The translations under genes were made by a program, and so were the position numbers. From an uncultured Collinsella sp. (GTDB lineage: Bacteria > Actinomycetota > Coriobacteriia > Coriobacteriales > Coriobacteriaceae), in the NCBI GenBank assembly GCA_900551665.1, contig URWW01000018.1, forward strand, positions 1 to 32,099: DNA of 32,099 bases, in the 5' to 3' direction. Of the stretch, positions 1 through 7,940 are shown piece by piece (the first letter of the stretch is position 1; the number at the start of each line of letters is the position of its first letter). The notes under the pieces were generated by a model. The model was not told the DNA's origin. It worked only from the letters and a program-made list of their open reading frames with translations, and made no database searches.

Positions 1-12
1 CCAGCGAACCCG

Positions 13-846
13 CTACGAGAACATGCCCGTAAGGTAATCGTTCAGACGCTTGTCGCGGGGCCGCTGGAAGATTTGGTCGGTCTCGCCGCACTCGACCATG
101 TCGCCCATGTAGAAGAAAGCGGTGCGGTTGGACACGCGGCTCGCTTGTTCCATGTTGTGCGTCACGATCACGATGGCGCGCTCTTTGACCACGCTCTGCA
201 TGAGCTCCTCGATCGCCAGGGTCGAAATCGGGTCGAGGGCCGAGCAGGGCTCGTCGAACAGGATGACGTCCGGATGCATGGCGAGCGTACGGGCGATGCA
301 CAGACGTTGCTGCTGACCACCGGAGAGCGAAAATGCGCTCTGGTTCAACTTGTCCTTAACCTCGTCCCACAGGGCGGCGCCGCGTAGAGACTCCTCGACC
401 AGGGCATCGAGATTCTCCTTGCCACGCAGGCCGTGGCGCTTGGGCGCGAACACGATGTTCTCGTAGATCGTCTTATGGAACGGGTTCGGCTGCTGGAACA
501 CCATGCCGATCGAACGGCGCAGCTCGTAGAGATTCTCCTCGCGCGTGTTGATGTTGCGCCCGTCGTAGATGATCTCACCTTCGACGCGGCAACCCTTGAT
601 CTCACGATTCATGAGGTTCAAGCTGCGCAGGAACGTGGACTTGCCGCAGCCGGACGGGCCGATCAACGCGGTGATCTCACCCTTGTGAAACGCCAGTGAG
701 GTATCGTGCAGCGCGTGGTTCGAGCCGTAATAGACGTTGACGCCATGCGTCTCGAGCACGACCTCGGAGGTGGGGGCCATCTCGGCGGCTGCGGTGCCGA
801 TGACCACCTGGTCCATGGCGGTCTCGCCCGTAATCACTTCACTCAT
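13..846 (-). CDS. pstB: Phosphate ABC transporter ATP-binding protein PstB
   Basis: This is the cytoplasmic ATPase that powers high-affinity inorganic phosphate import by the PstSCAB complex. The 277-residue product has the Walker A loop GPSGCGKST at residues 63-71, the ABC signature LSGGQQQR, and Walker B followed by the D-loop in VILFDEPCSALDP. The start is ATG at 846, where the upstream pstA stop overlaps it as ATGA, so translation is probably coupled. An upstream extension of the frame reads only pstA shadow and is rejected. The first 25 or so residues precede the conserved ABC core and are longer than in many PstB proteins. It is the last pst gene visible. A phoU gene often follows pstB, but the window ends 12 bases after the stop. 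Confidence 0.97.
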   Translation of the reverse strand: MSEVITGETAMDQVVIGTAAAEMAPTSEVVLETHGVNVYYGSNHALHDTSLAFHKGEITALIGPSGCGKSTFLRSLNLMNREIKGCRVEGEIIYDGRNINTREENLYELRRSIGMVFQQPNPFHKTIYENIVFAPKRHGLRGKENLDALVEESLRGAALWDEVKDKLNQSAFSLSGGQQQRLCIARTLAMHPDVILFDEPCSALDPISTLAIEELMQSVVKERAIVIVTHNMEQASRVSNRTAFFYMGDMVECGETDQIFQRPRDKRLNDYLTGMFS

Positions 847-1808
847 TCGGCGGTCATCCTTTTTGCCAGGGCCTTGCCCGCGAGGCGGGAGAGCACGTTG
901 AACAGAAGCACGCAGATCATCAGCAAAGCGGCGGTGCCCCAGACGATATGCTGGGCCTCGGGGCTGCCCTCGCCGTAGATCTTGTAGATGTGCACCGCGA
1001 GCGACTCGCCGGGGCGGAAGATATTCCAGGCGCACGTGGGACTGGAGAAGTTGAGCGTGAGGAAGTTCAGGCGCACCGGGCTCGACATGCCGGAGGTGAA
1101 CAGCAGGGCCGCCGCCTCGCCGAACACGCGGCCGGCGGAGAGCACGACGCCCGTGACGATGGCGGGCATGGCAGCCGGGATGAGCACGTGAACCGTGGCC
1201 TCCCAACGCGTAAGGCCCATGGCCAGGCACGCGTCACGCTGGTGCTGGGGCACGTCCTCGAGCGCCTGCTGGATGACGCGCACCAGAATCGGGATATTGA
1301 ACATGGTGAGCGCCACGGCGCCGGAGATGATCGAGTACTTCCAACCGAAGTTCACGGAGAACACGAGGAAGCCGAACATGCCAACGACGATGGACGGCAG
1401 CGAGGACAGGGTCTCGATGGCCGTGCTCGCAATCGCGGTGATGGGACCGTCCGGAGCGTACTCGGTAAGGAACACCGCCGCCCCAAGGCTCACCGGCACC
1501 GAGATCAGCAGCGTGATGACAAGCAGGTAGAAGGAGTCGAACAGCTGATAGGCAACGCCGCCGGCCGCGCCGTTGGAACGGCTCGGCTGCGTGAGGAAGC
1601 CCGGGGTCAGCAGGGTGGAGAGGCCCTCGTAGAGGATATAGGCCACCATCGACACGACGATGAACATGACAAAACACGCGATGCCGGTCAAAACGGCGGT
1701 GGCGATGCGGTCGCCGCGCTGGGCGCGCAGGATGTGGCCCTCGTCGATGGCGAGCGGGCGGGGTGCACCGGAAGCAGGTGCCTGAGTGGTGGTGCGCTTA
1801 TCAGCCAC
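843..1808 (-). CDS. pstA: Phosphate ABC transporter permease PstA
   Basis: This is one of the two integral membrane subunits of the phosphate importer; it pairs with PstC to form the translocation path. The 321-residue protein has several hydrophobic helices (for example around TAVLTGIACFVMFIVVSMVAY) and the EAA-type cytoplasmic loop near ACLAMGLTRWEATVHVLIPAA that docks onto PstB. I chose the GTG at 1808 because an AGAAGGGGG ribosome binding site lies about 8 bases upstream. The alternative TTG at 1832 lacks this. The gene overlaps the end of pstC by 8 bp and the start of pstB by 4 bp, so the three genes are translationally coupled. Confidence 0.95.
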   Translation of the reverse strand: MADKRTTTQAPASGAPRPLAIDEGHILRAQRGDRIATAVLTGIACFVMFIVVSMVAYILYEGLSTLLTPGFLTQPSRSNGAAGGVAYQLFDSFYLLVITLLISVPVSLGAAVFLTEYAPDGPITAIASTAIETLSSLPSIVVGMFGFLVFSVNFGWKYSIISGAVALTMFNIPILVRVIQQALEDVPQHQRDACLAMGLTRWEATVHVLIPAAMPAIVTGVVLSAGRVFGEAAALLFTSGMSSPVRLNFLTLNFSSPTCAWNIFRPGESLAVHIYKIYGEGSPEAQHIVWGTAALLMICVLLFNVLSRLAGKALAKRMTAE

Positions 1809-2712
1809 GGGACTTCGCCCCCTTCTTGCCAATCATATGGATGATCAAGATGAAGATGAGCGACATGCCCATCAGCAACAGGCCGAGAGACCACAGCACG
1901 TCCTTCTGCACCGATCCGTCGGCGTAGATCGCCATACTGGTGGTGAGGGTCGTGGTGATGGTCGAGGCCGGAGACAGCAGAGACAGCGGCATGACCTCGG
2001 CACCACCGATAACCATGCGCACGGCCAGCGTCTCACCAAAGGCACGTGTCATGCCAAGGATGACCGCGGTCATGAGGGAGGGCATCGCGGACTTGATCAC
2101 GACGTGGCGAATGGTCTGCCAGCGCGTGTATCCGAGCGCGAGCGAACCCTGACGATAGCCATCGGGCACGGCGCGCAGGGCGTCCATGGAAAGTGTGGTC
2201 ACCGTCGGCAAGATCATGATGGCCAGCACGACGGCGCCGGGTAGGATGCCCATGCCGGTCTGCGTGCCGAAGATGGCCTTGCAGGCGGCGACGACCACGT
2301 GGAAGCCGATGAGGCCGAACACGACGGAGGGAATACCCACGAGCAGCTCGACGAGCGGCTGGAAGATCTTCTTGCCGAAGTCCGGGCGAATCTCGACCGC
2401 AAAGATCGCCGACCCGATGGCGATGGGCAGCGCGATGGCGGTCGACAGCAGCGTGACCGCGAACGACGTGACGATGAGCGGCAACGCCCCGGTCTGCGGC
2501 AGACCGGTCTCGGGATCTATGTTGGCAAGGCTCCAATCGGTCCCGGTGAAGAAGCCGACGAAGTCCACGCCGTCCTTGAAGAAGGTGGAGAGGCCCTTTT
2601 GCGCGACCATGACGATAAGCGCGAGGACCAGCAATGTCACGAGCGCGACGCACGCGCCCGTGACACCAAAACCGACCTTCTCAAGGTTGCGCTTGGGCAT
2701 CTGTTTTGCCAT
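1801..2712 (-). CDS. pstC: Phosphate ABC transporter permease PstC
   Basis: This is the second membrane permease of the Pst phosphate importer. The 303-residue protein begins MAKQMPKRNLEKVGF. A first membrane helix lies at about residues 14-37, and further helices follow through the protein. The EAA-like docking loop is visible as GSLALGYTRWQTIRHVVIKSAMP. The ATG at 2712 follows an AAGGTG ribosome binding site. It lies 34 bp downstream of pstS and overlaps pstA, giving the order pstS-pstC-pstA-pstB on one transcript. Confidence 0.95.
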   Translation of the reverse strand: MAKQMPKRNLEKVGFGVTGACVALVTLLVLALIVMVAQKGLSTFFKDGVDFVGFFTGTDWSLANIDPETGLPQTGALPLIVTSFAVTLLSTAIALPIAIGSAIFAVEIRPDFGKKIFQPLVELLVGIPSVVFGLIGFHVVVAACKAIFGTQTGMGILPGAVVLAIMILPTVTTLSMDALRAVPDGYRQGSLALGYTRWQTIRHVVIKSAMPSLMTAVILGMTRAFGETLAVRMVIGGAEVMPLSLLSPASTITTTLTTSMAIYADGSVQKDVLWSLGLLLMGMSLIFILIIHMIGKKGAKSRG

Positions 2713-2746
2713 GACGCACCTTTCGAAAGGATATGTGAAGAGGGTC

Positions 2747-3679
2747 TTACTTCTCGGTGACGACGCCGTTCGCGTCCTTCACCACGGCCATCTTGGAGAC
2801 CGGGATGAAGCCCTGCTCGGCAACGAGCTCGCCCTGGACGTCATCGGAGAGCATGTACTCGAGGAAAGCCTTGGTAGCGTCGTCGGCGTCCTTGGCGCAG
2901 TACATGTGCTCGGTGGCCCAGATCGGGAAGGAGTTGTCGAGGACGTTCTCGCTCGCGGGTTCCACGCCGCCAACCTTGATAGCGGTGAACTTGGAGTCAT
3001 CGAAGTGAGAGAAGTCGATGTAGGAGATGGCGTTGTCGGTGGAGCCCATCAGGGTCTGGACGTCGCCGGACTTGTCCTGCTCGGGCTGGGCGGGCTTGTA
3101 GGTGTTCTTCTCGTCACCGAAGACGGCAGCCTCGAAGGTGGCACGGGTGCCGGAGCCCTCCTTGCGGTTGACGACGACGATCTCGGCGTCCTCGCCGCCG
3201 ACCTCGCTCCAGTTGGTGATGGTGCCACCGAAGATGCCCTTGAGCTGCTCGAGGGTCAGGTCATCGACGGCGACGTTCTTGGAGACGATCGGGCCCATGC
3301 CCACGACGGCGACCTCGTGGTCGACGAGCTCGGCGGCGGCATCGGCGTCGAGCTTGGTCTCGGCGAAGACATCGGAGTTTCCGATGGTCACGGTGCCGGA
3401 GGACACGGCGGTGAGGCCTGCGCCGGATCCGTTGCCAGAGCCGGAGATCACGCAGTCGGGGTTCTCGTTCATGAACTGCTCGGCCGCAGCCTCGACAAGG
3501 GCCTGGAAGGAGGAGGCGCCGTCGTAGGTGACCTCGCCCACGACGCCCGCGGCGGCGTCGGCGGAACCAGCGGCAGGGGCCTCAGAACCACCGCAGCCAG
3601 CCAGGCCGAGACCGGCCACGGCGGCGACACCGCCGGCAAGGCCGAGGAAGGAGCGACGAGAGCAGGAATAATCGAACAT
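2747..3679 (-). CDS. pstS: Phosphate-binding lipoprotein PstS
   Basis: This is the extracytoplasmic receptor that captures inorganic phosphate and delivers it to PstCA. The 310-residue product starts at ATG 3679 after a GGGAG ribosome binding site. Its signal peptide has SRRSFLG (a twin-arginine-like motif, Arg8-Arg9), a hydrophobic stretch, and a lipobox LAGC with the lipidated cysteine at residue 29, so it is probably a Tat-exported lipoprotein. The mature protein has typical PstS phosphate-loop segments such as GSGNGSGAG and the later RKEGSGTRATFE. An in-frame extension to 3862 would bury the signal peptide and is rejected. The gene is first in the operon, and its upstream region carries the candidate Pho box described separately. 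Confidence 0.96.
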   Translation of the reverse strand: MFDYSCSRRSFLGLAGGVAAVAGLGLAGCGGSEAPAAGSADAAAGVVGEVTYDGASSFQALVEAAAEQFMNENPDCVISGSGNGSGAGLTAVSSGTVTIGNSDVFAETKLDADAAAELVDHEVAVVGMGPIVSKNVAVDDLTLEQLKGIFGGTITNWSEVGGEDAEIVVVNRKEGSGTRATFEAAVFGDEKNTYKPAQPEQDKSGDVQTLMGSTDNAISYIDFSHFDDSKFTAIKVGGVEPASENVLDNSFPIWATEHMYCAKDADDATKAFLEYMLSDDVQGELVAEQGFIPVSKMAVVKDANGVVTEK

Positions 3680-3849
3680 GGTTCTCCCTTCGAGAGCAAC
3701 ATCGGCGTGATTTCGCGCCGGACGGAATAACTGGGGTCCATCTTCATCCCCATGAGGCGTGTTCGGGCCCCATCCGTCGTACGGCAAGCACGATACCGCG
3801 CGCTCGCCGCTCATCTGCCCTCGTTCGCCGTCTCTTACGGCACTCTGAC

Positions 3850-3893
3850 CGAGCATTACCACGTGCTTTGACCCGCCTTACAAGCGGCTTACA
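3850..3893 (-). promoter_or_regulatory. Candidate Pho box (11-bp tandem units) upstream of pstS
   Basis: Read on the minus strand there are four consecutive 11-bp units: TGTAAGCCGCT (3883-3893), TGTAAGGCGGG (3872-3882), TCAAAGCACGT (3861-3871) and GGTAATGCTCG (3850-3860). The first two share TGTAAG in the same phase, and the others are weaker matches. PhoP/PhoB-type response regulators bind direct repeats with an 11-bp period, and the site lies about 170 bp upstream of pstS. Assigning it to Pho control is inference. No phoR/phoP pair is visible in the window. Confidence 0.45.
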
Positions 3894-3899
3894 TATGAA

Positions 3900-3933
3900 A
3901 AGGCGGTGTCACGTTCGACCGTGACACCGCCTT
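3900..3933 (-). terminator. Intrinsic terminator after the dipeptidase/small membrane protein unit
   Basis: A perfect 14-bp stem is seen: positions 3900-3913 pair with 3920-3933 around a 6-base loop. On the minus strand it is followed by a short T run (CTTTTC). It lies about 55 bp past the stop of the 52-residue protein gene and immediately before the pst regulatory region, so it insulates the two operons. Confidence 0.85.
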
Positions 3934-3989
3934 CTGCGGAATATGATGCTTCTTCTTCCGAGCAACTCACATTTCAACCGCTCAACGCC

Positions 3990-4148
3990 CTAGTGCTTCT
4001 TTTTCGGGCGCTTCTTCTTGGCGGGCTGATCCGCCTTCTTGGCGCTCGGAGCATCGTGGCGCTTGCGGTACAGATGCCCGCCGAACACCATCGACACGAC
4101 GATAATGGCGATATAGAAGAGCTGCTCCCAGATATTCGGGGCCTCCAT
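3990..4148 (-). CDS. Small basic single-pass membrane protein, 52 residues
   Basis: I do not recognise a family. The predicted protein starts MEAPNIWEQL, has one hydrophobic helix at about residues 11-25 (FYIAIIVVSMVFGGH), and ends in a strongly basic cytoplasmic-type tail rich in Lys and Arg (KKKRPKKKH). A GGAG ribosome binding site sits in the last codons of the upstream dipeptidase gene. The ATG at 4148 begins one base after that gene's TAG, so the two are almost certainly cotranscribed and coupled. The terminator at 3900-3933 closes the unit. A role as a small accessory or anchoring protein is only a guess. Confidence 0.7.
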   Translation of the reverse strand: MEAPNIWEQLFYIAIIVVSMVFGGHLYRKRHDAPSAKKADQPAKKKRPKKKH

Positions 4149-4149
4149 G

Positions 4150-5577
4150 CTAGAACTCCAATTCGTTCAAGCGTACGAGCGCGATGATATACATCTTGAG
4201 GGCGTCTCGCAGGAGCTGCTCGTTGGCGGCCTCGTTCGGGCCGTGCATGCTGCCCGCCCACGCGGGGAGCTCCAGGCTATTGTCCTCGGGGCCAAACGAG
4301 ACGGCGCTCTTAAAGTTGCGCGCATAGGTACCGCCGCCCATGGAGAAGGGCTCTGCAGGCTTGCCCGTGACCTCACGGTACGTGTTGAGCAAGGCGCGAA
4401 CCGCCGGGCTGTCAGCGGAGACGCTGAAGGGCTCCTTGGCACGGCCGGCGATGAACTCCGCGCCAAAGCGCGACGCATGGGCTCCGCAGATCATGGTCAT
4501 CTCATCGGGGGTGGTGGAGTCGGGATAACGGACGTCGATGGTCTGGAGGATATGTCCGTCAGCCACCTCAATCGTACCGGCGTTGCAGGTGAGGGCGCCG
4601 AAGGCATCGCTCTCGGCGGCGATGCCAAGCCCCTCCCCCGCCGTGCCGTCATGCACCACGGAGAGCAGATCAAGATAGGAGCGCTCCGCGGGATCGAACA
4701 GATCGGGCTGAGCATCCATAACCTCGTGCAGGTAGCCTACCACGAGCGCGATGGCGTTGATCGTGCCCTCAGGAAGAGAGGCGTGCCCGCCGATACCCTG
4801 AGCGAAGATGCGCGTACAGCCCTCGCCGGCATCCTCGAGCGTGATGCGATCCGCATTGGCCTGCGGAGCGGGAAGCTCGGACAGGGGCACGGCGATGATG
4901 CACTCGGACTGGCTGGGGATGGCGTTGGTCGCCTCGGCGCCGCTCCAAGAGCAAATGATGCCGTTCTCGATCTTCGCGCTCTTGAACGTGCCGCCAAAGC
5001 AGCCCTTCTCGGCATTGCACACAGGGAACTCGGCATCGGGGGTAAAGAGGAACAGTGGCTGCTCATGACCGGCCAGGTAGTGCTTAACGTCGGTCATGCC
5101 CACCTCCTCGTCGCAGCCGAGCAGCGCACGGAACGTGTAGCGCGGGGTGATGCCCTCACGCAGGAAGAACGCACCAGCATAGAGCGACAGGACAGCGGGG
5201 CCCTTGTCGTCGATCACGCCGCGGCCGAGCAGCCAGCCCTCACGACGCTCCATGGAAAACGGATCGGTATTCCAACCGGGCCCAGCGGGAACGACATCGA
5301 CATGCGCGATGGTGGCGATCTGCTCTTCACGCTCGCCCGGGATGTCTGCGATTCCAACATAGCCGTCATCGTCGGTCACCTCGTACCCCAGGCGCTCGGC
5401 GATGCCCAAGCTGCAATCGAGCGCGTCACGCACGGGTCGGCCGAACGGAGCGCCCGGTTCGGCCGCCGAGGCGTCGGCGACGGACGGATATGCCACCAGG
5501 GAGGCGATGTCGGAAACGACATCCTCCCAGACTTCATCGACATATTTCTCAACGCTCTCCATCACATCCGCGCGCAT
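4150..5577 (-). CDS. M20 family dipeptidase (PepV/Sapep-like)
   Basis: This is a zinc-dependent cytoplasmic peptidase of family M20, of the PepV/Sapep dipeptidase type, which releases amino acids from imported dipeptides. The 475-residue protein shows the metal-binding sequence in order: AHVDVVPAG with His92 and Asp94, GRGVIDDKGP with the bridging Asp near 123-124, CDEEVGM with the catalytic Glu pair near 157-158, and a C-terminal MGGGTYARNF segment carrying the substrate-binding region. Length fits PepV (about 470 residues). The ATG at 5577 follows a GGGAAGGGAG ribosome binding site; Met6 is a possible alternative. The downstream small membrane protein gene lies one base away. Exact peptide specificity cannot be read from the sequence. 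Confidence 0.9.
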   Translation of the reverse strand: MRADVMESVEKYVDEVWEDVVSDIASLVAYPSVADASAAEPGAPFGRPVRDALDCSLGIAERLGYEVTDDDGYVGIADIPGEREEQIATIAHVDVVPAGPGWNTDPFSMERREGWLLGRGVIDDKGPAVLSLYAGAFFLREGITPRYTFRALLGCDEEVGMTDVKHYLAGHEQPLFLFTPDAEFPVCNAEKGCFGGTFKSAKIENGIICSWSGAEATNAIPSQSECIIAVPLSELPAPQANADRITLEDAGEGCTRIFAQGIGGHASLPEGTINAIALVVGYLHEVMDAQPDLFDPAERSYLDLLSVVHDGTAGEGLGIAAESDAFGALTCNAGTIEVADGHILQTIDVRYPDSTTPDEMTMICGAHASRFGAEFIAGRAKEPFSVSADSPAVRALLNTYREVTGKPAEPFSMGGGTYARNFKSAVSFGPEDNSLELPAWAGSMHGPNEAANEQLLRDALKMYIIALVRLNELEF

Positions 5578-5695
5578 GGGCGCTCCCTTCCCTCAGGTGA
5601 TTCAGCAATGAGTAATTATGCCCAATAAATCAGGCGGCAGGCGATGGCGCGGACAAATGACCGATCCAAATACCGCCAACGGCAAGCTGCACCGG

Positions 5696-6367
5696 CTACC
5701 ACACGCCCAAAACGCGACCCACTTCGAGCATGTCCTTACATGCGGCGACCGCGCCAGCCTCCTCGAGCTCGCCAGGGACAGCGGCGCCCGAATAGATGCC
5801 GATACAGGGAATCCCGAGCTCGGCGGCACCCCGCACGTCATACATGCGATCCCCCACCATCACGGCGTCGGCACTAGTCGCACCCAGGGCATCGAGCGCC
5901 GCGGCGATTGACTCCGCCTTGGTCTCGCGAAAACCGGGGATGCGCCCCGCAACGGCTTCGAATTGCGTGACGCCGAGGGAATCGAGCAACTTGCACGTCG
6001 GCGCCTCGACGCGCGACGTCGCCACAGCCAAACGCTTGCCAAGGACCGCCAGCGCATCGAGAAGGTCGGCAGTATGCGGGAAAAGCGGAATATCCGCCGG
6101 CGTGACCGTGCGCTCAAACAGCGCGCGATACTCGGCGGCAACAACCTGCGTCTCTTGCTCCCCCATGTCCGTGACGAGCTTGATCCCGATCTCAAACGGC
6201 GGCCCAATCAGAGGCAGCATCTGATCTTCGCTGAGCTCATACCCGTGATTCGAAAGGACCGTTCCCACCGCGCGCATAATGGCCGGCCGAGTATCGGCGA
6301 CCGTGCCGTCAAAGTCGAACAGCACCACGGGCCTCTCGTGTATCGGCAAGCCGTCGAATTCATGCAT
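5696..6367 (-). CDS. HAD hydrolase, phosphoglycolate phosphatase-like
   Basis: This is a soluble haloacid-dehalogenase-superfamily phosphatase of 223 residues. Motif I is VLFDFDGTVADT with the nucleophile Asp18 and the acid/base Asp20, motif II Ser is in VATSRVE, and the acidic motif IV is VMVGDRMYDV. The cap between motifs I and II is alpha-helical, as in Gph/PGP and beta-phosphoglucomutase relatives. The substrate is unknown: phosphoglycolate, pyrophosphate and sugar phosphates are all used by members of this subgroup. An AAAGGTG ribosome binding site lies about 12 bases upstream of ATG 6367. The rpsA terminator at 6412-6443 separates it from rpsA, so it may be transcribed by readthrough or from its own promoter. 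Confidence 0.88.
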   Translation of the reverse strand: MHEFDGLPIHERPVVLFDFDGTVADTRPAIMRAVGTVLSNHGYELSEDQMLPLIGPPFEIGIKLVTDMGEQETQVVAAEYRALFERTVTPADIPLFPHTADLLDALAVLGKRLAVATSRVEAPTCKLLDSLGVTQFEAVAGRIPGFRETKAESIAAALDALGATSADAVMVGDRMYDVRGAAELGIPCIGIYSGAAVPGELEEAGAVAACKDMLEVGRVLGVW

Positions 6368-6411
6368 GGGCTCAACTCACACCTTTCCAAACATCCTTTT
6401 CTTTATGAAAA

Positions 6412-6443
6412 AGACCCCGGCGGACACATGCCCGTCGGGGTCT
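6412..6443 (-). terminator. Intrinsic terminator downstream of rpsA
   Basis: The stem is AGACCCCG at 6412-6419 with CGGGGTCT at 6436-6443, extended inward by a few more GC pairs. On the minus strand it is followed by TTTTTC. It starts about 40 bp after the rpsA stop. Confidence 0.85.
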
Positions 6444-6481
6444 GCAGCGAACCTAGGGTTCAAAGGCGATATGCCGGAGAT

Positions 6482-7642
6482 TTACTCGGCGTCCTCGGCC
6501 TTCTCCTCACCCTCGAGCGGGGTGACCTCGATCTCGATGCCGAGGGTCTCGGCAGCGGACTTCATGGACAGGGAGATGCGACGACGGTCGAGGTCGATCT
6601 CCATGACCTTGACCTGGACCTTGGAGCCCACAGCGGTGACCTGGGCAGGCTGGTCCACGTGCTTGTTGGCCATCTCGGAGATGTGCACGAGGCCCTCGAT
6701 GCCGTCACCGAGGTCGACGAACGCGCCGAAGGGCACGAGCTTGGTGACGGTGCCCTCGACGATGGCGCCCACGGGGTACTTCTTGACCAGGGCACGCCAC
6801 GGATCCTCGGTGGTCTGCTTGAGACCGAGGGAGATGCGCTCGCGGTTCAGATCGACGTCGAGCACCTCGACCTCGACCTCCTGGCCGACCTTGACGACCT
6901 CGGAGGGGTGGTTGACGTGGTTCCAAGAGAGCTCGGAGATGTGGATGAGGCCGTCGATGCCGCCCAGATCCACGAAGGCGCCGAAGTCCACGATGGAGGA
7001 AACGGTGCCCTTGAGGCGCATGCCGCTCTTGAGCTTGGAGAGGATCTCGGAGCGCTCGGCCTTGCGGGACTCCTCGAGGACAACGCGGCGGGAGAGCACG
7101 ACGTTGTTGCGGTTGCGATCCATCTCGATGACGCGAGCCTCGATGCGGGTGCCGAGGTAGGAGGTGAGGTCCTTCACGCGGCGAAGGTCAACGAGGGAGG
7201 CGGGCAGGAAGCCGCGCAGGCCGATGTCGAGGATAAGACCGCCCTTGACGACCTCGATAACCTCGCCCTCGACGTTCTCGCCGGCGTTGAACTTCTCCTC
7301 GATGCGGTTCCAGGCACGCTCGTACTCGGCGCGCTTCTTGGAGAGGATGAGGCGGCCGTCCTTGTCCTCCTTCTGGAGCACGAGCGCCTCGATGGAGTCG
7401 CCCAGCGCCACGAGGTCGGCGGGGTTGGCATCCTTGCGGATGGAGAGCTCGCGGACGGGAATGACGCCCTCGGACTTGAAGCCGATGTCGACGAGGACCT
7501 CGTCGCGCTCGATCTTCACAACGGTGCCGTTAACCAGGTCGCCCTCATCGAAATCGGTGATGGAGTTGTCGATGAGGTTGTTCATCTCCTCGGTATCGAC
7601 GTCGTCGAGGGAGAAGATGGACGAGTTCTGAATCTCACTCAA
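6482..7642 (-). CDS. rpsA: 30S ribosomal protein S1
   Basis: This RNA-binding protein of the small ribosomal subunit helps mRNA docking. The 386-residue product has four S1/OB-fold repeats at about residues 34-105, 120-188, 203-275 and 290-362. The last two contain the canonical SIVDFGAFVDLGG and KLVPFGAFVDLGDG signatures. Four repeats followed by an acidic tail is the form usual in actinobacteria, shorter than the six-repeat enterobacterial protein. The start is a TTG at 7642, with an AAAGGGG ribosome binding site about 8 bases upstream. No ATG occurs until residue 20, so the rarer start codon is favoured. The gene is monocistronic between its own promoter and the terminator at 6412-6443. 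Confidence 0.95.
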   Translation of the reverse strand: MSEIQNSSIFSLDDVDTEEMNNLIDNSITDFDEGDLVNGTVVKIERDEVLVDIGFKSEGVIPVRELSIRKDANPADLVALGDSIEALVLQKEDKDGRLILSKKRAEYERAWNRIEEKFNAGENVEGEVIEVVKGGLILDIGLRGFLPASLVDLRRVKDLTSYLGTRIEARVIEMDRNRNNVVLSRRVVLEESRKAERSEILSKLKSGMRLKGTVSSIVDFGAFVDLGGIDGLIHISELSWNHVNHPSEVVKVGQEVEVEVLDVDLNRERISLGLKQTTEDPWRALVKKYPVGAIVEGTVTKLVPFGAFVDLGDGIEGLVHISEMANKHVDQPAQVTAVGSKVQVKVMEIDLDRRRISLSMKSAAETLGIEIEVTPLEGEEKAEDAE

Positions 7643-7796
7643 AGGTGGACCCCTTTCGAACTACGGGGCCCCGATTACCTGACCTGCAGATGGTTGCTTG
7701 CAAAGAGCGGACGAGCCGCCAGCGCGCGCGCACCGTTTGGAACAATCTCGGGGGCCGACAGATACTGACGTGAACTATAAACATTCACGGTTCATT

Positions 7797-7825
7797 AGAG
7801 TACGTTGAATCCCCATCTATTTCAA
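7797..7825 (-). promoter_or_regulatory. Candidate rpsA promoter
   Basis: On the minus strand a TTGAAA (7820-7825) is separated by exactly 17 bases from TACTCT (7797-7802), a plausible housekeeping promoter about 150 bp upstream of the rpsA start. Just downstream, at 7769-7789, is a 21-bp dyad with 6-bp arms (CGTGAA/TTCACG), which would fall in the initial transcribed region. Confidence 0.4.
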
Positions 7826-7914
7826 GCATAAAGTGCGATTTTTTCGTCCACGGCGGCAAACCGCCCGGGAATCGACGCGCACAATTTCAAACCCTCACGT
7901 AAAATGGCGTTGTT

Positions 7915-7924
7915 AAAACGTTTT
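7915..7924. promoter_or_regulatory. Palindrome AAAACGTTTT, candidate LacI-family operator
   Basis: This is a perfect 10-bp palindrome with a central CG, the typical core of a LacI/GalR-family operator. It ends 16 bases before the GTG start of the regulator gene and just downstream of a TAAAAT that could be a -10 element. This position suggests autorepression. A related GAAACGTTAT occurs at 16302-16311 in front of the PTS operon. Confidence 0.4.
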
Positions 7925-7940
7925 GCGCCTGGGAGCCCCT

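Noticed and set aside
847..1230. In-frame upstream extension of pstB
   Set aside because: The added residues are the wrong-frame reading of pstA; the ATGA overlap at 843-846 marks the true start.
2186..3730. Plus-strand open frame of 514 codons over pstC and pstS
   Set aside because: Shadow of the pst genes; Gly/Val/Asp-rich repeats without domain features and no ribosome binding site.
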